Source of the DNA: Dasypus novemcinctus
Taxonomy: Eukaryota; Chordata; Mammalia; Cingulata; Dasypodidae
Length of the DNA stretch: 64,000 nucleotides
Direction of reading: 5' to 3'
Assembly: GCF_030445035.2 (NCBI RefSeq)
Contig: NC_080679.1
Location: forward strand, 118,765,992 to 118,829,991
Under the pieces are notes generated by a model. The model was given only the letters and a program-made list of their open reading frames with translations, did no database searches and was not told the DNA's origin. The translations under genes and the position numbers were made by a program. Positions 12,665-26,175 of this stretch are shown here, piece by piece. How positions within the stretch are numbered: the first letter of the stretch is position 1; every line of letters begins with the position of its first letter.

Positions 12665-13121
12665 GGCTGCCAAAGCAAATACTATGCAATAAGTTGGCTT
12701 AAACAATGAGAATTTATTGGTTCACAGGTTTGGGGCCAGGGGAAGTTCAAAGTTAAGGTGTATTCAGGCATTTTTTTTCCTCCCAGAAGATTGTGGCATT
12801 CTGGGGCTGGCTGCCTGCAATCCATGGTCCTTGACTTTTCTGTCACATGGCTGTGCATATGGCAGCCGCTCCTGGCTCCTCCTTTCTCTTCCAGGTTCTG
12901 ATGACTTTCAGATTTTGCCTGCTTCCTCTGGCTTTTTCTCTCTCTGTGATCTTCCTTATAAAGCCTTCGATAAAATAATTAATACCCATCCTGATTCAGC
13001 TGGGCTATATCTTAACTGAAGTAAGCTCATCAGAAGTGCTATTTACAAGAGTTCACACACACAGGGATGATTTAAATTTAAGAACATGTTTTTCTGGGGT
13101 ACCTAGATCCAAACCACCATA
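12665..13121 (-). mobile_element. Solo LTR, MaLR-like family A
   Basis: The reverse complement starts TATGGTGGTTTGGATC and contains CCCCAGAAAAACATGTTCTT, a CTTTATAAG box region and an AATAAATTC polyadenylation region. It matches the elements at 19648-20109, 29158-29573 and 50808-51233. The repeat CCCTCT is present on both sides (12659-12664 and 13122-13127). The old L1 sequence resumes at once on the far side, so the ends are well set. No internal retroviral region is present, so it is a solo LTR. The age is probably early in the xenarthran lineage, judged from the divergence between copies. Confidence 0.75.
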
Positions 13122-13504
13122 CCCTCTATTGAAATTTTCTACTCTGTTATTGTACTTTTGAGTTCCAGAAATTCCATTTAGTTCTTCTTTGTAATATTTA
13201 TCTCATTATTGAGTTTCTCATTTTTCCCATATATTGTTTTTCTGATTTCCTTTAGTTCTTTTCCATGTTTTCCTATAGTTCACTGACCCAATAAACTTAT
13301 GAGAATTGTTCTGAGATCTTTTATTAGTAATTCCAGAGACTATGCTTTGTCTGGAATATTTTCCATTGAATTCTTTTTTTTCCCTGTGCCTGGCTATATT
13401 TTCTTGCCTCCTTGTATGTTTTGTAATTTTTTGTTAAGAATTGGAAATTCTGCGGATTAGGTTGTGGTCACTCAGGGAATCTAGTTCTCCCACTTTTCAG
13501 TCTA

Positions 13505-13580
13505 CCAGACTAAGAAAAAAAGAAGAAAAAAGAAAAGGAAAAAGAAAAAAGAAGGAAGGAAAGGGGAGAAAGTAAAAAAA
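13505..13580. repeat. Purine-rich simple repeat (GAAAA-type)
   Basis: An almost pure A/G tract on the plus strand made of AAGAAAAAAGAAAAGG-like units. It lies between old L1 sequence and the GAPDH retrocopy. Confidence 0.8.
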
Positions 13581-13639
13581 TACTAACAAACAGATAACCC
13601 CCTCCCGCAGACTAACTAGGCTATCTGCTCCTTCCTATT

Positions 13640-14880
<1,241 letters not shown>

Positions 14881-14884
14881 AAAG

Positions 14885-15470
14885 AAAAAGACACAAGGAA
14901 AAAAATATTGAAGTGCATTGCCTCTCCCAGTATCCTGCTATATGCTGGAGGGAAGCCAGAAGCTGCAGCTTTTGAGGCTGAAACCTAGGCCAGCAACCTT
15001 CCTTTTTCTTCAGGGATCCACCAAATGCAACAATACAAACAGAGAAAGAAAAAGCCCAACCAACCAAAAAGAAAAGGATGTGCGCTGACTCTTTTTGTTC
15101 TGGAAGATACAGATGTGAAGCCATAAGCCGCTGTTGCAGAAAAGGCTGAAACCCAGGCCAGAGTTTTTCTTTGGTCTTCGGGGATCTGCCAGACTAAAGC
15201 ACACAAGAAAGTGTAAGAAGAAACCCAGCCAATGAAAACGTGCATGGACCTTTAAGTCCTGGTAGTTGGTGTGAGGCCGAAAGTTACTGCCACTGAGAGG
15301 GTTGAAGCCAGCTCTGAAGTCCATGCTGTATCCTCAGGGACCTGTCAGGAAACACCCTCACACAGTAGGAAGAAAATGAAAGGGTGCAAGGGCTCTTTAT
15401 GTGCAGGTGCCCAGAGGGACAAACCTGAGGCCTTGGTACCTCAGGCATCCTCCAGACCCACCTCGACTCT
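14885..15470 (-). repeat. Tandem monomer-like repeats at the L1 5' side
   Basis: Three to four imperfect head-to-tail units can be seen. The motif GGCTGAAACC(T/C)AGGCCAG recurs at 14974 and 15142, with a GTTGAAGCCAGC version at 15295. CTTC(A/G)GGGATC recurs at 15008, 15176 and (CTCAGGGACC) 15333. GACTCTTTTTGTTCTGG at 15086 is echoed at 15247 and 15391. The period is about 155-168 bp. In the orientation of the old minus-strand L1 these lie upstream of ORF1, where mouse-type L1s carry promoter monomers. Strand is assigned from that L1. A separate small tandem repeat unrelated to L1 is the alternative. Confidence 0.55.
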
Positions 15471-15776
15471 CAATTTTAACTTTAAGAGGAGGAGACTTCC
15501 TCTGTCAGTCCTGGCCCCAGCTGGCTGCTCCTAGCATCTGGGTAACTTTGTTGTCTCAGCTACAGCCATTTCAACTGCTGCCGCTGGGTTGAAAATTTTA
15601 ATTCTGCGTTTTCTTTTCTTCTATTCTATTCCATAAAAAGACAATCCTGCTTGCAATACAACAAATTCACTTCATAATTCACTAATGTGTTATAAAACTG
15701 TAGTTCAAAAGTCATGGCTTAAAGTTTGTTTAGAATTTAAATCTTTTTTCTGGAATGATTTTGTTATCAGAGCCAG

Positions 15777-16410
15777 TGGTCAGTGTCTAAGTCCTTGGCT
15801 TTGTCATGAGAAAGAATTGAAGGACATGCCACAAACTAATCAGGTGAGTAAAGAATTTATTAGGGTGTAAAGCCAGAGAAAGCAAGTGCAACTTCAGGGA
15901 CGAAGCCTGGCATTCTCAAGGGAGAGAAATGCAAAGTTCTGCTCTGGGGTCCCCTGTTTTATGGGGATACAGGACTCCAGGATCTGTGCTGACTGGCATA
16001 TTCGAGACAAAGCAGAAGAACTCTCTTGGGTGATTTGATTTTCTTAGGGGATTAGGGGTTGCTGTCTGACGTTGATTGGCTTCTGGCTGCTGTGCACAGG
16101 CTCTGCAGGCCATGTTGACTGGAGGTGATTGGTCTCTGGTCACTGTCCATGAAGCATGAGGTACCCTGGAAGTGGGTGGGGGGTGGGGGTGGAACCCCGC
16201 CTGCCCCTTTCCTGCCATTGAATGATGTTGCTGGCCGCCTTCTGATATCGCAGCCCTTGGATGTGTATGCTGCAAGTTGCCCTTTCCTGACTTGCCTGTG
16301 TGAGTTAGCAGGCTGATTTAAGTTAGCAGGCCATTGCCTCAGTTTCTGTTTGTGTGGCTTATTAAGTTTTCTGTCCCCTTATCCTTAGGTCCCTATTCTA
16401 TCCTACCTCA
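15777..16410 (-). mobile_element. Probable class I ERV solo LTR
   Basis: Read on the minus strand, this has the layout of a gammaretrovirus-type LTR: CCAATC boxes in U3, CATAAAAC as a TATA-like element, AATAAATTCTTTACTCACC as the polyadenylation region, then CTTTCTCATGACAAAGCC in U5. It begins near TGAGGTAGGA and ends near CACTGACCA. I saw no internal coding region next to it and could not define a target duplication, so the borders are approximate. It is an old fossil copy. Confidence 0.55.
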
Positions 16411-17201
16411 ATTTGTTCCATATGAAGCCAGTTTCTTTTTTTTTCATTTTCCAGGCTGATGATTTCTTACAGTTCTTTGGTTGTCTTTGGGTGCCTAGTT
16501 GCATTTAAGAAGAAGGATTGGGTTGATTTTCCTAAGCAGCTGCTGTGGATTACCTCTGTTATCTATATGGCTTTAGATTAGGTAGCTGTATAAATAAAAT
16601 GCTGCTTACAGGCTTTATTTCTTGTGTGAAATGTTGTTGACTGGCAGTCTTTACCTCAAGGTAAGCTTTTTAAAATCTGGCCTTTATACCAGAGCTCCTC
16701 AAATGCAGAAAAGGGATGGTTTTATTTAACACCCTGAGTCCACCTTAGCAGCCCAATTTTCCTGTGGTTAATTCACTCAGTTTCTTTAGAGAAGAGTTCT
16801 CTTGCACTGTTACTATAATGGTGATAGGCAGTTCTCCCAAGATATAATATCAGGTAGCCAGCAGGTGCTGATAAGGATAGGGCTGTTTGTGTGTGTGAGT
16901 ATGTGTGTGTGCACCCACAGTGGATGAGTCACATAGATTTGTGACTAATAGAGTGGCTAGTGGTTAAAGTTTCAGTTAATGTCCCCTGTTTTTGCTGACT
17001 CAGAGTTTGGAATTTCCATAGTCTTCTGTGGGGCAGATTGACTCTTTGTCTTGGTTATTGCCTTCTGCATATTCTGGGATTTTTAGTTACTTTTACCATC
17101 TTCAAATTTCCTCCTCTTTTTGCCTTTTAGAAATTTTTTTACATCTCTTTTTTTGCCGAGCTTCCCCCCACCCCCATTTATTTGTGTTTGACTTTAGTTA
17201 T
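16411..17201. other. No gene recognised
   Basis: No exon, RNA gene or nameable repeat apart from a short GT-rich run at about 16888-16912. The longest open frame (17028-17228) overlaps the LTR edge and has no known motif. Confidence 0.4.
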
Positions 17202-17782
17202 TGTTTTAATTTGTCAAAGGGCTGCTAATGCACAGTACCAGAAATCTACTGGATTTTAAAAAGGGATATAGTTGGGGTAAAAGTTTATAGTTCCAAACCT
17301 GTGAAAAGTCCAAACTGAGGCACCATCAGAGATGTTTTCCCACCAAAGTCATCTATTGTTGATCCTGGAGTGTTCCCATGTGGTGAAGCAAGATGGTTGC
17401 TATCCTGCAGAGGTTTCAGTCTTCCTCTTTAGGCTCACCATCTCTTCTTGAGCCCAGTTTCTTGGGGCTTTGTGCTTAAGTGATTCTCTCTCTTACTTGG
17501 CAGGATCAAACATGATGGCTTCCTTTTCCTGTGTCTGTCTGAGTCTGTCTGTGTGTTTCCATTTATATCAGACCCAGCAAGGGAGTAGAGACTCAACATG
17601 AGTCATATCTCACTGACATAGACCAATCAAAAAAGTTAAAGCAATTTTATCAAGTAATTTAATCAAAGTTCCCTCAACTGAGTTTAATGCAATCAAAGGG
17701 TATCACACCCAGAGAAATAGATTAGTTTATAAACATAATTTTTCTCTTTTTGTGGTTCATAAAACAACTTCAAACTGCCACA
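17202..17782 (-). mobile_element. Solo LTR, ERVL/MaLR-type family B
   Basis: The reverse complement runs from TGTGGCAGTTTGAAG to CAAATTAAAACA, has TG...CA ends and is 581 bp long. It matches the LTR at 40975-41504, for example GATTGGTCTATGTCAGT against GATTGGGCCATGTCAGT, plus GACTTTGGTG and a shared CTTTTACCCCAA/GCTTCTACCCCAA stretch near the end. Five-base flanks GTTAT (17197-17201) and GTTCT (17783-17787) look like one target duplication. Five bases fits class III (ERVL or MaLR) integration. No internal region is present. Confidence 0.75.
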
Positions 17783-18129
17783 GTTCTATCATGTTCTTTT
17801 TGCTGGAGTCTAAGAGTAAGGAGAGATGAAAGCTTTTGGACTAATTTCCATTTTGAACCTCACATTATTTTTGAACTCTGTCTAATCATATTCACCTTTT
17901 TCTTTTTTCATAGCTACTTATGGTTTTAGACTTAGAAGAATAATTTTTTGTCTCTATTCATAGACTTGATCTCCCTAACTTTGTTTTAACCTCTGATAAC
18001 TTAATCTTTTTTGTCTCACCAATTACAATCTGATTATGCTACTCACCACTACCCTTCCCTTAGAGATCCTTGTGACTGACTTGATAAAGTCCAAGGCACA
18101 CAGATAGTTCATGTCCATCCCTTCTGTCT

Positions 18130-18545
18130 AATCTCTTGTATTTCCTAATTATCTGCTCTCAAAACAAACTAAGTTGCTTGTCTTCTTCCCAACTTGCCTT
18201 GCTATCTCATGACTCGATGCTTTTGTGTGTTGTCTTCCCTGTCTGGGAGACCCTTCCTGACCTCCTCACTAGCTTCCACTCCACCTCCCTACCAGGTGAC
18301 TACCTTCCTCTCCTGCTCACCCATCATGGCTATGGCATGGGGAGGTCTTTTGTTGTTGTTGTTGTTACCCATGGCACCTCGTAATTTATAACATTTGTCA
18401 CATTATTCAAAATTATCTGTTTCCTTTCTTACAGACTGTGAGCACTTTGAGGGCAAGGACTATGTCTTTGTTTTCTACAGCGGTGTCTACCTCAGGATTT
18501 GATACATAGTATGTGCTTCATAAATGTTCATTGAAAAATTATGGC
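18130..18545 (+). repeat. L2 LINE 3' end
   Basis: The order TTCCTGACCTCCTCACT, TAACATTTGTCACATTATTC, ACAGACTGTGAGCACTTTGA, GGGCAAGGACTATGTCTTTG and TGCTTCATAAATGTTCATTG is the classic 3' end of L2 in sense orientation. A (GTT)n run at about 18347-18367 has expanded inside it. Confidence 0.85.
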
Positions 18546-19647
18546 TGCATTTAAATTTCCTTCCCCACTACTTACATCACAACTGATACAAGATATTTTA
18601 CTCAGAAAATAGGACATGCTCCAGCATTTTCTTAGCTTTGCATCTGACTTACCTGAAAATACCACTGGAAGAAGCATACAGTGACCTTGCCATTGGCCTT
18701 CATCAGCTCATGGTGGTGTCTCTCAGTCACTGCTGTCATTTCACTGGACTTAACCTTTGTAGGACAAACACAGAGCAACCCCCATCAATCTTGAACTCTA
18801 TTTATTTCTTTATTTTCTTTAATTCTACTTAATCATCTCACATGGGTCACATTTGTTTATTAAGGTACAGAAAGAATAATGAAATTTATATGGGTCTTAG
18901 AGACATGGAAATTTTGAGCCACATGGCATGGTACCTTAGAAATTAACCAGAACAACCATTTCATTCATGGACCAGGAGACAGTGTGTGACTTAGTCTTCT
19001 GTGGCCAGTGGTAGTCATAGAATTAGTGCCTGGGTCTCTAGATTCACAATTTAGTGTTTTTATAGTCTGTGTGAGTACAGACACACACACACACACAAAA
19101 TTTTCCAGTTATAGAATTCCTTTTGATGAAATACAAAATTGAGCAAGAGTTTAACTACTTGGTGCTGATACACTTGACATTATAAAACTCTCTGAATCTT
19201 TAAGTATCTTTAGGTGCTCAGAAGGAATTTTCAGAGGGTGTCTACTGGCAATGTGAATGGAAAAGTTCTTCATTACACAGTATACTGTCCCACTACTGCA
19301 GGCCATTTGGCATCATCATCCCCCTTCCACTAAAATGTCAGTAATGTTCCCTAGATATTATGAAGATCTAAAAAATCCCTGCCTACATTTCCAAACACCC
19401 TTCTGGGAGGCATAACTGCCCAGTTGAGAACTGCTTTGTGATTTTCAGAGCAAAGGAGGTAGAGAGGGGTTGGTTTATACTGACTTGCCTGAGAAGAAAA
19501 CTTCCACCTGGAGATATGAGTTAACTTGCCTAAAACCATAGAAGGTTGTTTATCACACCAGAACCAGAATTTTATTCTTGTGACTGCTGGCTTTATGCTA
19601 TTTCCATTAGACAATTGATTTATTTCCAATTCAACCCAGACTATGGC
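18546..19647. other. No gene recognised
   Basis: Unique-looking DNA. A perfect (AC)n microsatellite lies at about 19079-19097. 18940-19050 may be a heavily decayed MIR but I cannot support it firmly. Confidence 0.4.
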
Positions 19648-20109
19648 TGTGGTGGTTTGGAACTGTGTGTAGCCCAGAAAATCATGATCTTAAAGCTAAT
19701 CCATTACTGTGAGTTTAGACCCCTTGTAAATAGGATCTTTTGATGAGACTACTTCAGTTAAGGTGTGACCCACCTCATCCAGGGTGGGTCTTAATCCTCT
19801 TACTGGAGTCCCTTAAAAAAGAACGAAATTCTGACAATGAGAAAAAAGACATGGAAGCAAAAAGCTGAAAGTAGAAACCTGGAAGACAAGGGAAAGACCT
19901 GTAGATGCCACCATGTGCCTTGCCATGTGACAGAGGAGTCCAGGATCACCAGCAACTAATCTTCAGGAAGACAGCATCACCTGGTAATGCCTGGATTTGG
20001 GCATTTTTTTCTCTGCCTAGACGCTATAAACTTTTAAGCTAATAAATTCCCACCATTAAATCAAGGACGTTTCATGTATCTGCTTTGAACAGCTTATCCA
20101 GTTAAAACA
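19648..20109 (+). mobile_element. Solo LTR, MaLR-like family A
   Basis: It runs from TGTGGTGGTTTGGAAC to CAGTTAAAACA (462 bp), with GTAAATAGGATCTTTTGATG, CTTACTGGAGTCCCTTA and AATAAATTCCCACC inside. Flanks ATGGC (19643-19647) and ATGAC (20110-20114) form a 5-bp target duplication with one difference. This is the copy that best defines the family ends. There is no internal region. Confidence 0.8.
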
Positions 20110-20114
20110 ATGAC

Positions 20115-20970
20115 CCACTCAGTGATGAGGTCCATGCTTGATGATGGATGTGATGGAGACATGGGAGAGGAAGAGCTAGGAGCTGAGGGCCAGAGAGGAA
20201 GGACATGAGGATGGAGAGTAGATGCAGCAGTAAAGCCCCACCACTGGGCACTGGGAAACACAACCTAAAGGAAAATTCCCTGTTACTAAAATTCTGTCAA
20301 ATTCTGAAAAGTACAGAACATACCCAATATGAGTGAGGAACATCTTTTAGCATGCAAATTGGGTCAATCTCTTCAATGCTAAGTGATATAAAAGGCAGTA
20401 ATATGGTCTTTACAATGAGTGCATTACTTTCTTAAAATGTTCTTAAAGATTAGTCTTCCTTGTTGGGCCGCTGGATTATAAATGCTTCTCAGTTCCTTAA
20501 GAAAGTAGGGCCAAACCTCTGGCAGGTGTGGTGGTGGTGGGTCATGACTATTTAAATAGGGAACTTTGTGGGGAGGTGGCATAAGGTCCTGGTTTTGTCC
20601 AGGGGTATTAGATGACAGAGCTTTTCAGGCCTGTTTGATTTACTAGAGGGGAGTGGGAAGCACAGGCTGCTATAGAGAAATATGGCTTGGGGAGGGTATG
20701 GGTATCAGAGAATGGAAAGCTTAGGAACCAAGAATGGGGACATGGGTGGGAGGACATTATTCAGAGTTGCTACCTCTTTTTAACTCCTTTCATTGTTTGA
20801 TGTATTCCACATCCCTGCAACCCTATCTTCCTGACTACCCCTTTCTTGGCTTACCTTCATAGACAAGCCATTTAATTCCTTCAGGTTTCAATTCTCAGGG
20901 GTATGCAGAGGTGGCTTAAAGTAGTAACCCTAAAAGTCTGTTACAAAAATGAAATGAATTAAATACTTTG
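20115..20970. other. No gene recognised
   Basis: Unique-looking DNA with several G-rich stretches. No long open frame, RNA motif or recognisable repeat. Confidence 0.4.
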
Positions 20971-20974
20971 GACT

Positions 20975-21190
20975 ACCTGACGCTGTTGCCTCTAGACTAA
21001 GGGGACACATTGCCTGAGTTGAAATCCCAGCTTTGCTCTGCCACTTGTTAGTTCTCTGACCCTGGGCTAGTTATGAACCTGTCTACACTCCAATTTCTTC
21101 ATCTGTAAAATGGGAATAATAATAGTATACATCATAGGATGAAATGAGTATGAAATTAGTTAATGTTTATAAAGTCTTACCAGTTATATC
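20975..21190 (+). repeat. MIR SINE
   Basis: Clear sense-strand MIR: GAGTTGAAATCCCAGCTTTG, CTCTGCCACTTGTTAGTTC, TCTTCATCTGTAAAATGGG, AATAATAATAGTATACATCA, then a degraded 3' end. Confidence 0.85.
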
Positions 21191-21884
21191 AGTATTTCTT
21201 GAATATACACAATTAAATAAATTAAATTTCTGACCGCTTCCTTTATTTCATCCTTCTTCTTCTTGTTGCAATGCTTTCAAGCTAAAAATTCCATTTTGGA
21301 TTCTATTTGGATTCCAATTATGGCTAAATATATCAGAGTGATAAAGGGAAGAAAAAAATGAAAGGAAAAAGGATGGAACTGAAGGGGAAGAGGTGGTCAA
21401 CTGTGGCTTTAATCATACCATAGGTCTTGAGTCACTCAAGAGGTTGGGAATATGCTCAAATACATGAATTGTTATATATGGACTATTAGATCAAAATGAA
21501 GGCGCAGGACAAGGGATTATTGACCAGGAAGTCTAGGGGAGAGAATGGTAATTGGAAGGTATTGGGTTAAGGTGATCACTTGGCTGTTTTCTAGAAGGAC
21601 TTGGACATGGTCCTGTCTAATTGTAAGGAATTCTTCACACAAAGGTGAAGGACCTAGTCCAGAGGAACCCAATTAAAATATTTCTGGTAGTCCTTGCCTC
21701 ACTATTGTTAGAATTTCAGCATGGAGAATACACCCATCCTGCTGGGGCCTAGGGAATGGCCACTTGCTGTTTGGAAAGAAGCTAGAGGGACATGACCTTC
21801 AAACTCTGTACCTTTGTAATTTGGCAGGGAAGAGAATGGGCATGTATTGGGGTATTGGGGGTCAATTATGTACCAGTCATTTTA

Positions 21885-22025
21885 CTTACATCATCTTATT
21901 TAATCCTTAAACCACCCTTGTAGAGTGTTTGCGACTATGTTTAAACTAATGTTATAGAAAATCAGAGATGTTAAACATCTTGTCTCAAGTCTCATAGACA
22001 TGGGATTAGAAGTAATTCTAGCTGA
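21885..22025 (-). repeat. MIR SINE (antisense)
   Basis: The reverse complement carries the MIR core. The plus strand shows CATCATCTTATTTAATCCTT, then a decayed AGAGATGTTAAACATCTTG and GTCTCATAGACATGGGATTA. Confidence 0.6.
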
Positions 22026-22039
22026 AACTTAAGACCAAT

Positions 22040-22900
22040 TCCTTTTTTTAAAAATAAACTTTTAATTTTTTAATAGTTTTAGATTGATAGAAAAATTATA
22101 GAGAATTCCCCTATATCCCATACCCAGTTTTCCCTATAGTCACACGTATATTAGTATGGTACATATGTTACAACTAATGAACCAATACTGATATATTATT
22201 AATTAAGGTCCATACTTTACATAGATTTCCTTAGTTTTTACCTCATTTCATTTTGTGTTCCAGAATCCCATCCAGGCTACCGTATTACATTTAGTTGTCA
22301 TGTTTCCTTAAACTCCCCTTGACTGTGACAGTTTTTCATCTCTTCCTTGTTTAGTCTTGATATTGGTCAGGTATTTTGTAGAATATTCCTCATTTAGGAT
22401 TGTCTGATGTTTTTCTTATTAGACTGTGGTTACCAATACTATTTTATTTATTTACTGCTCAGATTGTTATAGCTTTGGCCATTGGGAGCTCTTTCAGTTG
22501 GCTTCTTTGTCCCCTTGACAAACCCCTATCATTATGGGTTTGGTTTTTTGTTTGTTTGTTTGTTTTGAGTACCTCCTTGTTTTTTGGCACTACAAGATGT
22601 GTCAGGCTCATCTTTTATATTTCCTGCCCCAGTCCTAGACTCAGCCCATTTCTTTAAGAAAACTTGGTCTTTTTAAAATTGGAGAATGGTGTTAGAAACC
22701 AAGATCTGGATGCTGGGTGTGCTCATTTTTACTGGGGTATTTTTGGTTCTAGGCCCTCTTGCCTGACAGAGCAAAGAAATATATTTGTGTTTACTACCAC
22801 GGGTAAATTCAACCTCTATAAATATTTCTACATTAAAAACATCTGTATCTATATTAAGCAAAACATGAGTTCACACTAATGTCTCTAGCTCTAATATGTT
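22040..22900 (-). repeat. Old L1M 3' UTR fragment (antisense)
   Basis: AACTAATGAACCAATACTGA, GTCCATACTTTACATAGAT and, further on, AACCAAGATCTGGATGCTGG, GGTTCTAGGCCCTCTTGCC and ATGAGTTCACACTAATGTC are hallmarks of the 3' region of mammal-wide L1M elements in reverse orientation. No coding frame is left. Confidence 0.65.
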
Positions 22901-25650
22901 ACTACATAGATCATTCTGGCCTCCTGTGCTAGCCCAGTGTGATGAACTCACCAGGTTAGTGACAAGGTTAGTTTTGCCAGGTGGTTAAGCACTCAGCTGT
23001 GGACTCTGTTTTTGTGCATTCTTTGTGTAGGAATCACATTTGCACTGGATCCTGGAGCAGTTGAATTTCACACGGGGATTAAGCGCACGGGGTGTGAGGC
23101 CTGGCCTTAGGGGAAAGAGAAAATTTTAGGGCAGCAACTTGGCTCTATGGGGACCATTCCAGATTAATACAATTCTGGTCTTTTAGGTGTCTAGTCATTC
23201 TAGGAATCATATTGTGATTCATATGTCCTTTTCCAGCCCCCCAAATTAGTTGCCTCTTTCCTCCTTACTCTCATGCTGAATTCCATGAGTGTCTTCTCCT
23301 GTCTATTTAAATTAAAATGTCCCCATATTAAACCTTCATACTCAGCATCCAGGAATAGTTAGGGATGCAGGATGTTATAAGAAATGCAGCTGAATCCTGT
23401 GAGTGGGCAGCTTCTCATTAAGACGGCTTGGGAGCCAAGACATGTTGGACATCAAAAGCCATTCTGAAAATGTGAGGAATATACAAGCAAAGGTAAATGA
23501 GTAATTCACAGCTAGGGAAAACAGAAAGGCTGATGGGTACTTGGAGAGATTCCTCAAATTACTGGTGACCAGATGTATGTACATGAAAACATGGAGCCTC
23601 TGTACACTCATCAGACTGGCACACATTAGAGAGTTGAGCAACAACAGGGGTGGGTGAGGACAAAGAGAAATGGGAAGTCCCAAGTGATTTCATATTCTTT
23701 GCATTTTCAGGCATTGCAAATATTGTAACTCTCTCAGAATGGCAATTGTCTTTGTATAGCGGGGGTGGTCCTTAACTGAACAGAAAGTCTTAATTAGAGG
23801 AATTAATTATTTTGCCACATAGTTTATTGCTCCTGATTGCTTATTAAAAGTAGCTAAGATATTTTACATTTTCTTCTGTTGGCTTATTAGCTTGTGCTTT
23901 CATATCTAGTCTGATATTTAGAGCTTAAGTTCAGCTGGTACATGGTGGGATGTTGCCTTGGCTGGGATCTGTTCTAAGTGGCCAAACAATTGTTCTGGTT
24001 GGTCAGTGCCAGACTGTAGTGGTTGCTAAATATTGCTTATCACTCCTACCTTTAAACTATTTGAAATCCACTTGTGTGTTTTATATCTGAGTTTGTTTTT
24101 CACAAATAATGAGCCAGTTTTCTCAGTACTGTCTACTAAAAAGTCCATTAATTTTCCTTTAATATGGGTGTAATTTTAGCAAAAGTATGTCACCTTGTTC
24201 CAAAAAACTTTTTTTGTTGGAATATGGCCTTCTTTTGAATTTATAATGTGGGAAAAATTGAAAAAAAAAACACAAAAAACCTTTATAATGTTTAAATAAT
24301 TTCTCTATTTTTTTCAGATCTTTTGTGTCCATGAATAGTTTGAACACATTAAAATGACTTATGCAGTTTCCCCACAATAAATGGAAATACATGAAAAAAA
24401 AAATCCATTCTGTATGGTATTCAGCAATGGATGGTTTCCTACTTCCTTTTGTTCCTGCCCTGACTCCTGAGATAAAATTATGTTGAGATTGCAGAGTGAT
24501 CAGATCAAAGAATCCTGGATAACTAAGTAGATACTTGGAATACAGATGCCCTGAAAAACTTCCCAGTCCTGAAACACACTTTTGTATGAGTCAAAACCAA
24601 AATTTTGATGTGTAATGATGGGCCTGTTTGTTACCCCAGCATAATCTATCCTTGTCCAACTAATGTCTATTTTGCTCTATGTGTCCTGCTGCCTGCCCTC
24701 TCATGCCCATTTCACACACCTGCAATGTGTTCACCATCCTACTATAACACAATTGCCAAATTTTAGCATTTTTAAGCAAGCTTTCTAGGAATCTCTTTTT
24801 CATAATGACTTAAGGAAGGAATTTTATTATGGAGGAAGGTGAGAAGGGCACTTTTTATTTAATTACTATTAAGAACTTTAAAAAAATCACAAATTATGTT
24901 CCTTTGGTCCTACAAAAGACTGAGTACTTACTTAACCCTCAAAGCAGTTGTACTCGTTTGCATCAGGCAAAACCCCTAGGAATGTCATCCTGCTGCAGAA
25001 GATAGCCCTCTCTCTGCCCTTTGCATTACTGATTCATCCATCATCTGTTCACATTATCTGTCCATCATCCATCCAGAGTGGGAAAAAGCACCATCAAAAA
25101 ATTGGGTTTCTCTATTTTAACATCTTTCTTAGCCCATTTTTCAGGGAGCTCCTTTTCAAATGCTAACAACCATAGATTAGCTTTAATAGCCTCTCTCATT
25201 AATTGTCTGACCAGAGTAAAAATATGTCTTGGGAGACAGATTTTACTTCCACACGCCTCTGATAATGTCAAGGCATTGTGCAGAGTCTCCAGCACTGAGG
25301 CCGACTCCAGAATACAAATTGCCTTTTCTGAGGTATTTGACTCTGTACTTAGAGTACCTTTTATCTCTGCATGTCAATTTTGACATTTCAGTTAGTAGGC
25401 ATGGAATGCTTTTTTTATAAGGCAGGGAATTATTAATGGCATGTAAGGGGACACATAGAAATATCACCCACTGCCATTTACATCTATTCAATCAAAAGAA
25501 TGGGTAACAATCTATCATAGAGGGTTTAAGTGCCCTCCTGCTATGGGTGAAAACAGAGATGGCAAGAATGGTGCTAAACTAAATGACCCCGTTAGGCCCT
25601 GTTCACTTTTAGGGGCTATAAACTACTGCATTTCAGAGCTAGTAGTACCA
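22901..25650. other. No gene recognised
   Basis: Unique-looking, AT-rich DNA. The longest open frames (23375-23683 minus and 25078-25383 plus, about 100 codons) carry no motif I recognise and have no nearby exon signals that make a convincing gene. Confidence 0.4.
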
Positions 25651-25654
25651 TTTC

Positions 25655-25760
25655 AGGTAATCTTTATATATGAGGAAGCCAAGGCCCATTGGGATGAAGT
25701 GAGCTATTCAAAGGCACACACCTGTTGTAGCAAGTGGGTCCAGAAAATCCCTGTTTTCAT
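25655..25760 (-). repeat. Possible decayed MIR (antisense)
   Basis: TATGAGGAAGCCAAGGCCC followed by TATTCAAAGGCACACACC matches the order of antisense MIR core, with weak similarity. Confidence 0.4.
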
Positions 25761-26044
25761 GCAACATTGAGTCTTTTTTATTGTGTAACAGTGCACCAGT
25801 CTGGGACCACTATGGGAATCCATACAGATCACAGGCTTAGGTTTTTATTCTCCTTGTAATCACAACAAATAGTTCTGAATTTGTGCGTGATTTCATTTCT
25901 AGACTGTTCTTAACTCTGATATGCAAGGTTGGCCTGTCTCTTGCACCCTGATATTCTTCCCTTAAAAATCCATTCCCTTAGATGAAGCATTTTCCCTCTG
26001 TGGGAGGGATAATGTATAAAATCCCTAACCCCTTGCCAATTGAC

Positions 26045-26175
26045 TTTTCATATAATTTTTATAGTTAAGAAAACTGAGGTTCAGAGCACTTGAATTATAT
26101 GCCTATGACACAAAACTATTAAGTACGTGAATTGGAATTCCCGTTGCCATCTGACTGATTCCAAAGCCTTCATTT
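26045..26175 (-). repeat. MIR SINE (antisense)
   Basis: AAGAAAACTGAGGTTCAGAG, then CTATTAAGTACGTGAATTGG, then CTGACTGATTCCAAAGCC match antisense MIR. Confidence 0.65.

Noticed and set aside
14885-15470. Centromeric or satellite DNA
   Set aside because: Only three to four strongly diverged units; their place at the 5' side of an L1 makes a promoter array more likely.
15777-16410. Retroviral coding region next to the class I-like LTR
   Set aside because: No gag-, pol- or env-like stretch was seen on either side, so only a solo LTR is reported.
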